Assembly (NCBI RefSeq): GCF_026340975.1
Contig: NZ_JAPEOS010000003.1
Coordinates: 1,426,001 to 1,490,000 of the forward strand
Origin: Streptomyces sp. NBC_01214
GTDB taxonomy: Bacteria; Actinomycetota; Actinomycetes; Streptomycetales; Streptomycetaceae
Reading direction: 5' to 3'
Length of the DNA stretch: 64,000 nucleotides
Under the pieces are notes generated by a model. The model was not told the origin of the DNA. It made no database searches and worked only from the letters and a program-made list of their open reading frames with translations. The translations under genes and the position numbers were made by a program. Shown here piece after piece: positions 34,317-43,521 of the stretch (position 1 is its first letter; each line of letters opens with the position of its first letter).

Positions 34317-35045
34317 TCAGCGGGTGCTGTGCCCGAGGACCACATGGGCCACGGCCTCACCGCCGGCGTCCGTGTCGATGAAGGACACCACCACCGGGCT
34401 GCTGCCCGTGGGTCCGCCCGCCGTGGCGCGCAGCCGGTAGCGCTCGGTGCGGACGGCCTCGCGGGCGAGCGGGCCGCCACCCGAGAACAGGGACGGCGGT
34501 TTGACGTCATTGGCGATGCGGAAGTCGGCCGGGCGCCAGCTGCCCGAGGCCGGGTCGAAACGTTCCAGCAGGAACCCCGGCCCGCTGCCCGCCCCGGCGC
34601 CGGCCTCGCCGACCAGCATCTCCATCTGGAAGGCGACCAGCAGGTGCCGGTACGCGGCGGAGTTGCCGTTCCGCAGGGTGACGGTGAACTCCTGCGGGGC
34701 GCCGCCCCGTACGAGGGCGAGCCGACCGCCCCGGGTGTCGACCGCGACCGTGAGCCGGGTCCGGGCCGGGGGAGGCGTCACGGCCCGGGGCACGGCCGTG
34801 GCCGGGGTCGCGGATGCGGATGCGGAGGACCCGGGCGGCGAGGAGGTGGGGGCCGACGGCGAGGCGGAAGCCGACACCGAGGCGGAATCCGACGGGGACA
34901 CCGACGCCGACACCTCTGCGGACGCCGAGACGGAGGCCGCCGCGGCCGTGCCGTCCTCGTCCCCGCACCCGGTGGCGCCCGCCAGCAGGACGGCGGCCAC
35001 TGCCGCCGCGCTCAGTGCACTGCGGTGGCCTCGGGATACTGGCAT
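34317..35045 (-). CDS. Putative lipoprotein
   Basis: A 242-residue protein with an N-terminal signal (SALSAAAVAAVLLAGATGCG) ending in a lipobox-like ATGC. A Ser/Ala-rich linker (residues ~35-85, many S-A-S-x repeats) follows, then a beta-sandwich-like domain (RTRLTVAVDTRGGRLALVRG, PQEFTVTLRNGNSAAYRHLL) with an Ig-like look, and SSPVVVSFIDTD near the end. Likely surface-anchored. No enzyme motif. The linker length is typical for exported Streptomyces lipoproteins. Confidence 0.7.
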   Translation of the reverse strand: MPVSRGHRSALSAAAVAAVLLAGATGCGDEDGTAAAASVSASAEVSASVSPSDSASVSASASPSAPTSSPPGSSASASATPATAVPRAVTPPPARTRLTVAVDTRGGRLALVRGGAPQEFTVTLRNGNSAAYRHLLVAFQMEMLVGEAGAGAGSGPGFLLERFDPASGSWRPADFRIANDVKPPSLFSGGGPLAREAVRTERYRLRATAGGPTGSSPVVVSFIDTDAGGEAVAHVVLGHSTR

Positions 35046-35161
35046 GGGATCGGTCCTCCAGGGGTCGGCTTCGCCAGGAAGCTAGCAAGGGGGCGCCCCT
35101 GCCGACGAGGTCGATCACGCTTCGAGGCGGCGACGGTTCGGTCACGGCCGCCCGGGGCCGG

Positions 35162-36019
35162 TCAGACGCGGAGCGTGGCCTCGAGGACGGTGACCGCGCG
35201 GCCGGTGAGGAGTACCCGGTCCCCGTGGAGCGCGACCTTGACCAACCCGGGGCGTCCCGAGGCCTGGAGGCCGGTGAGGGCGTCGGCGCGTCCCAGCCGC
35301 GCCGCCCAGTACGGGGCCAGCGCGGTGTGGGCGCTGCCGGTGACCGGGTCCTCGGGGATGCCGCGCGCGGGAGCGAAGAACCGGGAGACGAAGTCGTACC
35401 CGGACTCCACCGCGTCGGCCGCCGCGGTGACGATGACCCCGCGCGCCTCCTCGCGCAGGGACAGGGCCGCGATCGCCGCGAGGTCGGGCCGCAGGGCCCG
35501 TACGGCGGTCTCGTCGGGCAGTACGGCGAGCAGATCGCCCAGCGCCCCCGTACGGAACGTGGCCCCCGGCCGGATCCCCAGGGCGTCGGCGAGACCCGCG
35601 GGTACCACGACCTCGGTCACGGGGGCGGCCGGGAAGTCCAGGGTGATCTCCCCGTCCTCCCCGTCCTCCCCGGGCTCGCCGTCCTCGGCCCACGCGGTGA
35701 GCAGACCGCCGGACCGGCTGAGGAACCGCACGGGGCCGCCGGTCAGCAACCCCTCCCGGCGCAGCGTGTGCACCGTGGCCAACGTGGCGTGGCCGCACAG
35801 GTTGGCCTCGACGAGCGGGGTGAACCAGCGGATCTCCCAGTCGGCTCCGGCCCCGGCCGGGAGCGGCAGGGCGAAGGCCGTCTCGGGATGGTTCAGCTCG
35901 GCGGCGAGCTGCCCCAGCCACGCGTCGTCCGGCCAGGGGCCGGCCGGGAGCAGGCACACACCGGCGGGGTTTCCGGTGAAGGGGCGGCTGGTGAAGGCGT
36001 CTACGATCTGGATGCGCAT
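35162..36019 (-). CDS. PhzF-family isomerase/epimerase
   Basis: A 285-residue PhzF-like protein starting MRIQIVDAFTSRPFTGNPAGV, the family hallmark. It has the catalytic Glu region (LNHPETAFALPL), CGHATLATVH and a C-terminal GIPEDPVTGSAHTALAPYW, giving the two-lobed diaminopimelate-epimerase fold. No phenazine genes are near, so a role in phenazine synthesis is not implied. An acidic insertion (EDGEPGEDGEDGE) lies mid-protein. Single gene. Confidence 0.87.
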   Translation of the reverse strand: MRIQIVDAFTSRPFTGNPAGVCLLPAGPWPDDAWLGQLAAELNHPETAFALPLPAGAGADWEIRWFTPLVEANLCGHATLATVHTLRREGLLTGGPVRFLSRSGGLLTAWAEDGEPGEDGEDGEITLDFPAAPVTEVVVPAGLADALGIRPGATFRTGALGDLLAVLPDETAVRALRPDLAAIAALSLREEARGVIVTAAADAVESGYDFVSRFFAPARGIPEDPVTGSAHTALAPYWAARLGRADALTGLQASGRPGLVKVALHGDRVLLTGRAVTVLEATLRV

Positions 36020-36122
36020 GCTGCGAACGTATCGAGGCCAATCGACCTCCGGGCAAGGCCAATTCGGGGAGAGTGGCCTGCGGCCCCGTGCGGGAGGTAT
36101 GACCGCCGACCGGGCGACGCGG

Positions 36123-36476
36123 TCAGGCGGGCTGCCACAGTTCGACCCGGTTGCCGGCAGGATCGGTGACCCAGCCGAAGCGACCGACCCCTTCCATGTC
36201 CTGCGTCTTCTCGTCCACGTCCGCGCCCTTGGCGCGCAGTTGCGCGAGCATCGCGTCCAGGTCGCGGACCCGGAAGTTGAGCATGGTCTGCTGAGCCCGG
36301 GAGCCGAAGTAGTCGGTCTCGGACTCGAACGGGGCGAACACCGTCGGCCCGGCGTCCTGCTGCCACAGGCCGTGCTCGTCGGCGTCCAGGCCCAAGCAGT
36401 CGCGGTACCACGCGCCGAGGGCCGCCGGGTCGGCCGCCCGGATGAAGTACCCGCCGATTCCAAGCACACGTTCCAT
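36123..36476 (-). CDS. VOC-family protein (glyoxalase/bleomycin-resistance fold)
   Basis: A 117-residue protein with two beta-alpha-beta-beta-beta modules: GIGGYFIRAADPAALGAWYRD at the N-terminus and RFGWVTDPAGNRVELWQP at the C-terminus, the latter with the usual metal-ligand Glu. No substrate clue. Starts at ATG 36476, preceded by a GC-rich leader. Confidence 0.82.
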   Translation of the reverse strand: MERVLGIGGYFIRAADPAALGAWYRDCLGLDADEHGLWQQDAGPTVFAPFESETDYFGSRAQQTMLNFRVRDLDAMLAQLRAKGADVDEKTQDMEGVGRFGWVTDPAGNRVELWQPA

Positions 36477-36565
36477 GCCGCCATGGTGCCAGGGCGGCGG
36501 CCGGACGGGCGGGCACTACACCCGCACCCCGCCCGGGGTCCACGGCTCCCTCACGGGTGCACGCC

Positions 36566-36997
36566 TCAGCCCAGCGGCTTCTCGAAGCTGAAGGCGGTCA
36601 CGGCCATCCGCTCGCGGAAGTAGAAGCGGTGTGCGTCCGTCCGCTGGGTGCCGGATTCCAGCGTGAGGGCGGTGCAACCGGCGGCCAGGGCGTGCTGCTC
36701 CAGGTGCGCCAGCAGCTCGTGGCCCACGCCGGTGGAACGGGTGGCGGCGGCGGTGACCAGGTCGTCGACGTAGAGCGAGCGGACCGCCGCGGTGTTGACG
36801 ACGATCCGCCAGCCGGCCGCGCCCACGCACCCGCCGTCCGCGTCGTAGGCGGCGGTGAAGCGCAGCCCCTGGCCGTGCGCCTCCGCAAGGATCTTGAGGA
36901 ACAGCTCCTCGGTGAGGTGGGGACGCAGTTCGCACAGGACGGGGAGCAGGTCGGAGGTGTGCCGGGGGTCGCCGGGCTCAAGGTCGATGATCTTCAT
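36566..36997 (-). CDS. GNAT-family N-acetyltransferase
   Basis: 143 residues with the GNAT fold: motif D/C strands (GLRFTAAYDADGGCVGAAGW), VRSLYVDDLVTAAATRSTGVGHELL carrying the acetyl-CoA-binding R/Q-x-x-G-x-G/A-like turn (RSTGVG), and a C-terminal AHRFYFRERMAVTAFSFEKPL. Substrate unknown. It is divergent from the DGPF gene at 37177. Confidence 0.82.
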   Translation of the reverse strand: MKIIDLEPGDPRHTSDLLPVLCELRPHLTEELFLKILAEAHGQGLRFTAAYDADGGCVGAAGWRIVVNTAAVRSLYVDDLVTAAATRSTGVGHELLAHLEQHALAAGCTALTLESGTQRTDAHRFYFRERMAVTAFSFEKPLG

Positions 36998-37176
36998 GCG
37001 ATCACCCTACTGGGGCGTACGGAACGGCCCCGGGCCGAAGCCGTCGCGCGCTGCCGCGGCCGACGTGTCGAAATGGGAGGGACGGCTCCGACGTCCCGTA
37101 CGAAAGGCTCCCGGTCCCGATCCCGATCTCGTTCCGGTCCCGGAGCCGCCGCGCAGCACAGAAGGAGTGGCACCCC

Positions 37177-37596
37177 ATGAAGTACATGCTGATGGTTCTC
37201 GGGAAGCAGGCCGACTACGACGCCATGGGCGGCGCCGCGAACGGCGACGGCCCCGGATGGTCCGAAGCCGACCTCAAGGCGATGTTCGACTACATGCGCG
37301 CGCTCAACGACGACCTCGCCGCGTCGGGCGAGTGGGTCGACGGGCAGGGCCTGGCCGAACCCCGGCACGCCCGCCTGGTCACCGCGGCCGCCGACGGCAC
37401 CCCCGTGATCTCCGACGGGCCGTACGGGGAGGCCAAGGAGGTGCTCGCCGGGTACTGGATCGTCGACGTCGCGGACTTCGACCGCGCCGCCGAGATCGCC
37501 GCACGCGCCTACGCCTGCCCGGTGCCCGAGGGCGCACCCAACTACCCCGTCGTCGTCCACCCCGTCGACAGCCGCTCGGGGACCGAGATGTGTTGA
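37177..37596 (+). CDS. YciI/DGPF-domain protein
   Basis: ATG with AGAAGGAG upstream. The 139-residue protein has the DGPF motif as VISDGPYGEAKEVLAGYWIV and the N-terminal MKYMLMVLGKQADY, typical of DGPF proteins encoded beside ECF42 sigma factors. Its stop overlaps the sigma factor start, so the two are coupled. The DGPF protein may modulate the sigma factor or be its target; this is known only as a conserved pairing. Confidence 0.87.
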   Translation: MKYMLMVLGKQADYDAMGGAANGDGPGWSEADLKAMFDYMRALNDDLAASGEWVDGQGLAEPRHARLVTAAADGTPVISDGPYGEAKEVLAGYWIVDVADFDRAAEIAARAYACPVPEGAPNYPVVVHPVDSRSGTEMC

Positions 37597-38921
37597 CCAC
37601 CCCCGGCCCCGCACCCGCGAGCGAGGACCTGCTGCGCCGACTGGCGCCGCAGGTCCTCGGAGCGCTCGTCCACCGCTACGGGCACTTCGACGAGGCCGAG
37701 GACGCCGTGCAGGAGGCCCTGCTCGCCGCCGCCCGGCAGTGGCCCGAGGAGGGCCGCCCGGCCAACCCGCGCGGCTGGCTGATCCGCGTCGCGTCCCGCC
37801 GGCTCACCGACCAGCTGCGCAGCGAGGAGGCGCGCAGGCGCCGCGAGGAGACGGCCGCCGCGCTGACCCCGCGCGACGAGTTCGTGGCTCCGCCGCCGGG
37901 GGAGGGCCGGGCCCCCGCCGAGGACGACACGCTCGCCCTGCTCTTCCTCTGCTGCCGGGCCGAACTGCCTCCCGCCGGCCGGATCGCCCTCACCCTGCGC
38001 GCCGTCGGCGGCCTCACCACCGCGGAGATCGCCCGCGCCCTCCTGGTGCCCGAGGCCACGATGGCCCAGCGGATCAGCCGGGCGAAACGCCGCATCAAGG
38101 CCTCGGGGACCCCCTTCGGCATCGGGTCCGACGACACCGACGGCACGGACAGCACTCACGGCACCCGCGCCACGGACGGCACCGACGGGACCGGTACGCG
38201 AGCCGCCGAAGACCGTGCCGCACGGCTCGCCGACGTCCTCCACGTGCTCTACCTGATCTTCAACGAGGGCTACACGGCCACCTCGGGCCGCGATCTGCAG
38301 CGCGCCGACCTCGCCGCCGAGGCGATTCGCCTCACCCGCGCCGTTCACGCGCAGCTCCCGGCCGACGGCGAGGTGGCGGGCCTGCTGGCGTTGATGCTGC
38401 TCACCGACGCCCGCCGCAGTGCCCGCACCACGCCCGACGGCGACCTGGTTTCCCTTGCCGAGCAGGACCGCACGCGCTGGGACCGCGCCGCCGTCACCGA
38501 AGGGGTGGCCCTGGTCAGCGACGCCCTCACGCACGCGCCGCTGGGCCCGTACCAGCTGCGAGCCGCGATCGCGGCCGTGCACGACGAGGCGCCGAGCGAC
38601 GAGGAGACCGACTGGGCGGAGATCCTCGCCCTGTACGAGGTACTGGTCCGCATGGTCCCCGGCCCCGTGGAGCGCCTGGGCCACGCGGTGGCGGTGGCCA
38701 TGGTGCACGGGCCCCGGCGGGCCCTGGACCTGCTCGCGGACCTGGACCGGGACGAGCGCCTGGCCGGCCACCACCGCCTCGAAGCCGTACGGGCCCACCT
38801 GCTGGAGATGGCGGGCGAGAAGGCGGCGGCGCGGGCCGCCTACGCGAAGGCCGCCGGGCTCACGCTCAGTCTTCCGGAGCGCCGCTACCTCCTGTTCCGG
38901 GCCGCCCGGCTCGCGCAGTGA
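37590..38921 (+). CDS. ECF42-type RNA polymerase sigma factor
   Basis: GTG at 37590 (or TTG 37593) overlaps the DGPF gene's stop. The ~443-residue protein has sigma region 2 (HRYGHFDEAEDAVQEALLAA, NPRGWLIRVASRRLTDQLR), region 4 (LTLRAVGGLTTAEIARALLVPEATMAQRISRAKRRI), a Thr/Asp/Gly-rich insertion (residues ~180-205) and a long C-terminal helical domain with NEGYTATSGRDLQR, characteristic of ECF42. The C-terminal extension is thought to regulate activity in place of an anti-sigma factor. The repetitive TDGTDGT linker is unusual and may vary. Confidence 0.88.
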   Translation: MLTTPGPAPASEDLLRRLAPQVLGALVHRYGHFDEAEDAVQEALLAAARQWPEEGRPANPRGWLIRVASRRLTDQLRSEEARRRREETAAALTPRDEFVAPPPGEGRAPAEDDTLALLFLCCRAELPPAGRIALTLRAVGGLTTAEIARALLVPEATMAQRISRAKRRIKASGTPFGIGSDDTDGTDSTHGTRATDGTDGTGTRAAEDRAARLADVLHVLYLIFNEGYTATSGRDLQRADLAAEAIRLTRAVHAQLPADGEVAGLLALMLLTDARRSARTTPDGDLVSLAEQDRTRWDRAAVTEGVALVSDALTHAPLGPYQLRAAIAAVHDEAPSDEETDWAEILALYEVLVRMVPGPVERLGHAVAVAMVHGPRRALDLLADLDRDERLAGHHRLEAVRAHLLEMAGEKAAARAAYAKAAGLTLSLPERRYLLFRAARLAQ

Positions 38922-38999
38922 ACGGGCGGCCCCCGCTCCGGGCGTCCGCATGACGGACACGGTCCACCGTTGTCGGAGGCGCCGCCTACTCTTGATCAC

Positions 39000-39182
39000 G
39001 TGAGCCCGACCTCTGATGACCACCTCGTACCCGAACGTTCCCTCGCCGAGATCAACGCCGACATCCGCTGCCTGTTCGCACGTGCCGAGGGCCGCCTCTC
39101 CGACGCGGAGCGGATCCGCCATGCCGCCCTGCTGGGCGAGTGGGCCTCGGCGATACGCGCGTCGGTGGTCCCGGCCGCATAG
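39000..39182 (+). CDS. Small conserved hypothetical protein
   Basis: 60 residues from GTG 39000 (MSPTSDDHLVPERSLAEIN), helix-rich and acidic, with GRLSDAERIRHAALLGEWASAIR. Similar short proteins occur in Streptomyces next to regulatory genes. The start is uncertain: a TTG 30 bases upstream is possible, while GGAGG lies about 20 bases before this GTG. No function known. Confidence 0.5.
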   Translation: MSPTSDDHLVPERSLAEINADIRCLFARAEGRLSDAERIRHAALLGEWASAIRASVVPAA

Positions 39183-39337
39183 CGGTCGGTCACGCCCCGG
39201 CCGGCCCCGCGCCCGCGCGGTCGGGCCGCACCGGTCCGGCCGCACCGGTCGTGTCGCACCGGTCGTGTCGGACCGATGATTCCGGCGTCCGGCGGCAGTC
39301 TTCCCTACGAGCATCCGCACGTACGAGAAGGTGGACC

Positions 39338-40495
39338 ATGAGCGACCTGCGCAGTCTCCTGGAGACCCACGTCGGTGACGGAACACTGCCCGGCGCGGTG
39401 GCCCTGGTGGCACACGGCGAGGACGTCGAGTTCGCGGCCGTCGGCTCCGTCGACACGGCCGGCACCGCACCCATGGCCCGCGACTCCCTCTTCCGGATCG
39501 CCTCGGTCACCAAGCCCGTGACCGCCGCGGCCACCATGATGCTGGTCGAGGACGGACTGCTCGCCCTCGACGTCCCCGTGGCCCGCTGGCTGCCGGAACT
39601 CGCCGCTCCGACGGTGGTCCGTACCCCTTCGGCGCCGCTCGACGACGTGGTGCCCGCCGATCGTCCGATCACCGTCGCCGACCTCCTCACCTTCCGCGCC
39701 GGCTACGGTTTCCCCGCCGACTTCTCGCTGCCCGCCGTGGCCCCGCTGTTCGGCCGGCTGAAGCAGGGGCCGCCCAGGCCGCAGGAGGTGCCGGAGCCGG
39801 ACGTCTGGATGGCGACCCTGGGGCGGATCCCGCTCCTCCACCAGCCCGGCGAGGCGTGGCTCTACAACACCTGCTCCGACATCCTCGGGGTGCTGATCGC
39901 CCGAGCGACCGGACAGCCCTTCCAGGACGTGCTCGCCGAGCGCGTCTTCGAGCCGCTCGGCATGCGGGACACCGCGTTCTCCGTACCGCCGGCGCAGCTC
40001 CACCGGTTCACCAGCCACTACCGGGCCGCCCCCGACGGCGGAGCCCTGGAGCTCGTGGACGCGCCCGACGGCGAGTGGAGCACCCTTCCCGCCTTCCCGT
40101 CCGGCGCGGGCGGCCTCGTCTCCACCGTCGACGACCTGTACGCCTTCGGTCGGATGCTGCTCGCAGGAGGCGCGTACGGGGGTGGCCGGCGGCTGCTCTC
40201 GGCGGACTCGGTACGGCAGATGAGCACTGATCACCTCACCGCGCCCCAGCGCGCGGCGGGCACCCTGTTCCTGGAGGGCCAGGGCTGGGGTTTCGGCGGC
40301 TCGGTCGACGTGGCCCGCCTCGACCCCTGGAACGTACCGGGCCGGTACGGCTGGATCGGCGGCACCGGCACCGCCGCCCACGTCGTCCCCGCCACCGGGA
40401 CGCTCACCCTGCTCCTCACCCAGCGGGAACTGGCCGGCCCGGCCGCGCCCGAGGTGATGAGGGAGTTCTGGACCTACGCCGCCGCCCGCCCTTGA
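39338..40495 (+). CDS. Serine hydrolase, class-C beta-lactamase family
   Basis: ATG with GAAGGTGG upstream. The 385-residue protein has the SxxK motif in RIASVTKPVTAAA and the Tyr motif YNTCSD (YxN equivalent). The C-terminal GWIGGTGTAAHVVP corresponds to the K/H-x-G region. No signal peptide, so it is probably cytoplasmic and an esterase or peptidase rather than an antibiotic-resistance enzyme. Single gene, followed by a convergent ligase gene. Confidence 0.85.
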   Translation: MSDLRSLLETHVGDGTLPGAVALVAHGEDVEFAAVGSVDTAGTAPMARDSLFRIASVTKPVTAAATMMLVEDGLLALDVPVARWLPELAAPTVVRTPSAPLDDVVPADRPITVADLLTFRAGYGFPADFSLPAVAPLFGRLKQGPPRPQEVPEPDVWMATLGRIPLLHQPGEAWLYNTCSDILGVLIARATGQPFQDVLAERVFEPLGMRDTAFSVPPAQLHRFTSHYRAAPDGGALELVDAPDGEWSTLPAFPSGAGGLVSTVDDLYAFGRMLLAGGAYGGGRRLLSADSVRQMSTDHLTAPQRAAGTLFLEGQGWGFGGSVDVARLDPWNVPGRYGWIGGTGTAAHVVPATGTLTLLLTQRELAGPAAPEVMREFWTYAAARP

Positions 40496-40554
40496 CCTCC
40501 CCGCGGGTTCCTGACCAGTCCGCCGGCCCCCGCCGCCCCGACCACCCGCCGCTC

Positions 40555-42060
40555 CTACGCCCGTCGGCCGGCGGCCCCTTCTGCCCGCTCCCGCAGCAGG
40601 CGCTTGTCCGGCTTGCCCCGCGCCGTCAGCGGGATTGCCCGTTCCCAGAACACCGCGGTGGGCCGGTGCGCCGGGGCCAGTTCCGCCTCCACCAGGTCAC
40701 AGGCCTCGGCGGCGGGCCCGGGGCCGGGCCCGTACCCCGCCGCGGGTACCAGGAACGCGCACACCTCCTCGCCGGTGAGGTCGCTGTGCCGCCCCACCAC
40801 GACGGCCCGTGCGACGGCGGGATGCCGGGTGAGCGCGGCCTCGACGGGCACGCAGTACACGTTGTCCCCGTGGACCATCACCACGTCGTGGATCCGGTCG
40901 TCCAGGTACAGGTAGCCGTCCGCGCCGAAGTGCCCGAGGTCCCCCGTCCGCAGCCATCCGTCCCGCAGCACCCCGGCGGTCAGTCCGGGCCGGCCCCAGT
41001 ACCCGGTCATCATCGCCGCCGACCGCGTCCACACCTCGCCCGTGCGGCCGGCCGCCACCGCCCTGCCCCGCCCGTCGCGCACCTCCACCTCCACCCCCGC
41101 GACGGGCCGTCCCACCGACGACAGCAGCTCCGGCCGCCCGCCCACCGCCGCATCGTGATCGGCGGGGGAGAGCCGGCAGATCACCGCCGCCTCGTTCGTG
41201 CCGTAGCCCTGCCGCCACCGGCCGCCCCACCGGGTCACCGCCTCGCGCAGCCGCTCGGGGTGGACGGGCGAATCGCCGTACGAGACCGCCTCCAGCCCCG
41301 GTACACCGTGGGCGGTCGCCGGGTCGTCCAGCAGTCGGTAGACCATCGAGGTCGTCAGGTACGTGGCCACCGGCCCCAGGCGCCGGCAGGCCGCCGCGAA
41401 CTCCGCGGGAGCGAAGGGTTCGAGGACCTCCACCCGGCCCCCGGCCCGCCACTGCTCCAGGCACCGCCCGCCCGACCGCTGCGCCAGCGAGGTCACCGAC
41501 AGGTACACCGACTCCGCCCAGGCCGCCGGCCGTACGGCGTTCCGCGCGGCCATCGCCCCGAAGGTGGAGGCCACCCCCTTGGGCCGCCCCGTGGTCCCGC
41601 CCGTGTACGTCACCCGCGCCACGTCGTCCTCCCGCGCCCGCACCGGCACCGCGCCGGGCCCGTCCCGGCCGGCGGCCCGGCGGAGCAGCTCGGCCAGGCC
41701 GAGCCCGGGCGCCCCGGTCGCGGGCACCGGCACGTCGTGCACGACCAGGTCCGGCCGGCAGTCCCGCAGGACGAAGTCGAGCCCGCTCTGGGCGGGGCCG
41801 GCGAGCACCTGGGTCAGCCGGGCGCCGAGCAGGTGCGCGGCGATCCGTACCAGCAGCACCTCCGGCCGGTTCGAGCCCGTGACGCAGGCCAGTCCCGAGC
41901 CGCGCCCGATCCCCGCCCCGGAGAGCGCCCCGGCCAGCCGGCAGGCCCCGTCGAGCACCTCCTGGAATCCGAGGACGACCGGTCCGGCGCCGAGCGCGGG
42001 CTGTCCGGCGTACCGCTCCAACGCCCCTACCAGCGACGTGACATACCGAGCGGCCACCAT
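40555..42060 (-). CDS. AMP-dependent acyl-CoA synthetase/ligase
   Basis: ATG 42060 is preferred, with GGAGAGG upstream; an in-frame ATG 51 bases earlier lies in the divergent promoter. The ~501-residue enzyme has adenylation motifs in order: VTYTGGTTGRPKGVAS (P-loop A3), QGYGTNEAAVICRL (A5), WLRTGDLGHFG (A7), DDRIHDVVMVHGDNV (A8) and LTARGKPDKRLLRE with the catalytic Lys (A10). It would activate a carboxylate as acyl-AMP and then CoA ester. Substrate unknown. It is divergent from a methyltransferase with only about 37 bp between starts. Confidence 0.85.
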   Translation of the reverse strand: MVAARYVTSLVGALERYAGQPALGAGPVVLGFQEVLDGACRLAGALSGAGIGRGSGLACVTGSNRPEVLLVRIAAHLLGARLTQVLAGPAQSGLDFVLRDCRPDLVVHDVPVPATGAPGLGLAELLRRAAGRDGPGAVPVRAREDDVARVTYTGGTTGRPKGVASTFGAMAARNAVRPAAWAESVYLSVTSLAQRSGGRCLEQWRAGGRVEVLEPFAPAEFAAACRRLGPVATYLTTSMVYRLLDDPATAHGVPGLEAVSYGDSPVHPERLREAVTRWGGRWRQGYGTNEAAVICRLSPADHDAAVGGRPELLSSVGRPVAGVEVEVRDGRGRAVAAGRTGEVWTRSAAMMTGYWGRPGLTAGVLRDGWLRTGDLGHFGADGYLYLDDRIHDVVMVHGDNVYCVPVEAALTRHPAVARAVVVGRHSDLTGEEVCAFLVPAAGYGPGPGPAAEACDLVEAELAPAHRPTAVFWERAIPLTARGKPDKRLLRERAEGAAGRRA

Positions 42061-42097
42061 GGGGGACTGCCTCTCCGCGCCGCTCCGGGACACCGGC

Positions 42098-42856
42098 ATG
42101 ATGGACGTCATGACGAACGAATCCCGTGCTCGTTCCTTCAGCTCCGCGGCCGCACGCTACGCCGCCCATCGCCCCGCGTACCCGCCCGAGCTCTTCGACA
42201 CGCTGGCGGAGATGGCCGGCTTTCCACTGGCCGGAGCACGGGTCGCCGACGTCGGGGCCGGAACGGGGATCGCCACGGCCCTCCTGGAGGCCCGAGGGGC
42301 CCTGGTGGTCGGGGTGGAGCCGGGCGAGGGCATGGCGCAGGAGTTCCGCCGCCGCAACCCCGGCACGCCGCTGGTCCGCGCGGACGGCAACCGGCTGCCG
42401 CTGGCCTCCGGCTGCCTGGACCTGTTGACGTACGCGCAGTCCTGGCACTGGACGGACCCGGCGCACGCGGTCCCCGAGGCCCTGCGCGTGCTGCGCCCCG
42501 GCGGGGCCCTGGCGGTGTGGCAGAACGACCCGGACACCGGGGTCGGTTGGATCGCCGATCAGCAGGACCGGATCGAGAAGCGGTTCGGCCCGGGCTGGTA
42601 CATCAACGAGCGCGCCCTCTCCCAGGAGGGGCTGCGCTTCACCGACCGCCGGCTGTCGTGGTCGCGCCGCGTCCCGGTCGACACGCATCTGGCCAAGCTG
42701 TCCACCCACTCCCTGTTCCTCGTCGGAGAGCCCGGCACGGACGCCTTCCTGGAGGACGAGCGCGCCCTCCTCATGGAACGGTTCCCGGACGGCTGGGTGG
42801 AGGAGCACTACGTCGTCGAGCTGAGCGTGGCCGTCCGGGGGCATGAGACGCGGTAG
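42098..42856 (+). CDS. SAM-dependent class I methyltransferase
   Basis: Three in-frame ATGs lie at 42098, 42101 and 42110; the first has GGGA seven bases upstream. The ~250-residue protein has motif I VADVGAGTGIATALLEARG, motif II-like VVGVEPGEGM, LVRADGNRLPL and a post-motif Trp-rich YAQSWHWTDP, as in the UbiE/arsenite-methyltransferase-like group. It starts ARSFSSAAARYAAHRPAYP, a usual N-terminal signature. Acceptor unknown. Confidence 0.83.
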   Translation: MMDVMTNESRARSFSSAAARYAAHRPAYPPELFDTLAEMAGFPLAGARVADVGAGTGIATALLEARGALVVGVEPGEGMAQEFRRRNPGTPLVRADGNRLPLASGCLDLLTYAQSWHWTDPAHAVPEALRVLRPGGALAVWQNDPDTGVGWIADQQDRIEKRFGPGWYINERALSQEGLRFTDRRLSWSRRVPVDTHLAKLSTHSLFLVGEPGTDAFLEDERALLMERFPDGWVEEHYVVELSVAVRGHETR

Positions 42857-42949
42857 GGGCCGTTCGGGTGAAGCGGCGCAACCTGTGTTCTCCCCGACCG
42901 TTGATCAAGGTGCTTATCACCGTGCACTCGTGCGACATAAGGACCACTG

Positions 42950-43363
42950 ATGATCAAGAAGTTCATGGCCACCGCCGCCGTCACCGCATCGATCGTCGGC
43001 GCGGGCGCGGCCATGGCCGCCCCGGCCATGGCCATCGGCAACGACAACGGGGTCAACACCGTTCAGGGCAACGGCGCCGCGCAGATCTACGGCAACCAGG
43101 AGACCCGCGGTGACCTGAGCCCGCAGCTCGGCGCGATCCAGGGCACCTTGAACAAGCCCTGCATCGGCCTGCCCGTCAAGGTCAACGCCCAGTCCCTGCT
43201 CGCGGTCCTCGCCAACGTCGGCGTCCAGGACGTCAACGTCCTGTCCAACCCGCAGAACCAGCAGTGCACCGAGAACTCCACCCAGGCCAAGGGCGACGAG
43301 CCGCTCTCGCACATCCTGGACAACATCCCGGTCCTGTCGGGCAACGTTTCGGCCAACAGCTGA
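42950..43363 (+). CDS. rdl: Rodlin
   Basis: 137 residues with a Sec signal peptide (MIKKFMATAAVTASIVGAGA, cleaved near AMA-IGNDNG). The mature rodlin sequence follows: LSPQLGAIQGTLNKPCIGLP, VGVQDVNVLSNPQNQQCTEN and a C-terminal SHILDNIPVLSGN. The two conserved Cys are present. Rodlins organise chaplin amyloid fibrils into the rodlet layer of aerial hyphae and spores. S. coelicolor has a divergent rdlA/rdlB pair; only one gene is present here. AAGGA precedes the ATG by 8 bases. Expression is expected in aerial hyphae. Confidence 0.92.
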   Translation: MIKKFMATAAVTASIVGAGAAMAAPAMAIGNDNGVNTVQGNGAAQIYGNQETRGDLSPQLGAIQGTLNKPCIGLPVKVNAQSLLAVLANVGVQDVNVLSNPQNQQCTENSTQAKGDEPLSHILDNIPVLSGNVSANS

Positions 43364-43380
43364 CGCAGTCCCCTTCTGCG

Positions 43381-43426
43381 AGCCGGGGCCTCCGACGCCT
43401 GCGCGAGTGCCCATGGGGCCCCGGCT
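43381..43426 (+). terminator. Hairpin after rodlin gene
   Basis: agccggggcc (43381-43390) pairs with ggccccggct (43417-43426), followed by tgtt, 17 bp after the rodlin stop. The loop is 26 bases. Confidence 0.6.
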
Positions 43427-43521
43427 TGTTCCACTCGGATCCGCGGTTTCCCGGATCCGCCTCCTCCACCGGCGCGCGGCGGCCGACCGGCCGCCGGGGT
43501 GGGCACCGAACCGTACGCCAC

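Noticed and set aside
37542..39470. 642-residue minus-strand frame
   Set aside because: Shadow of the DGPF/ECF42 and downstream genes; low-complexity translation without motifs.
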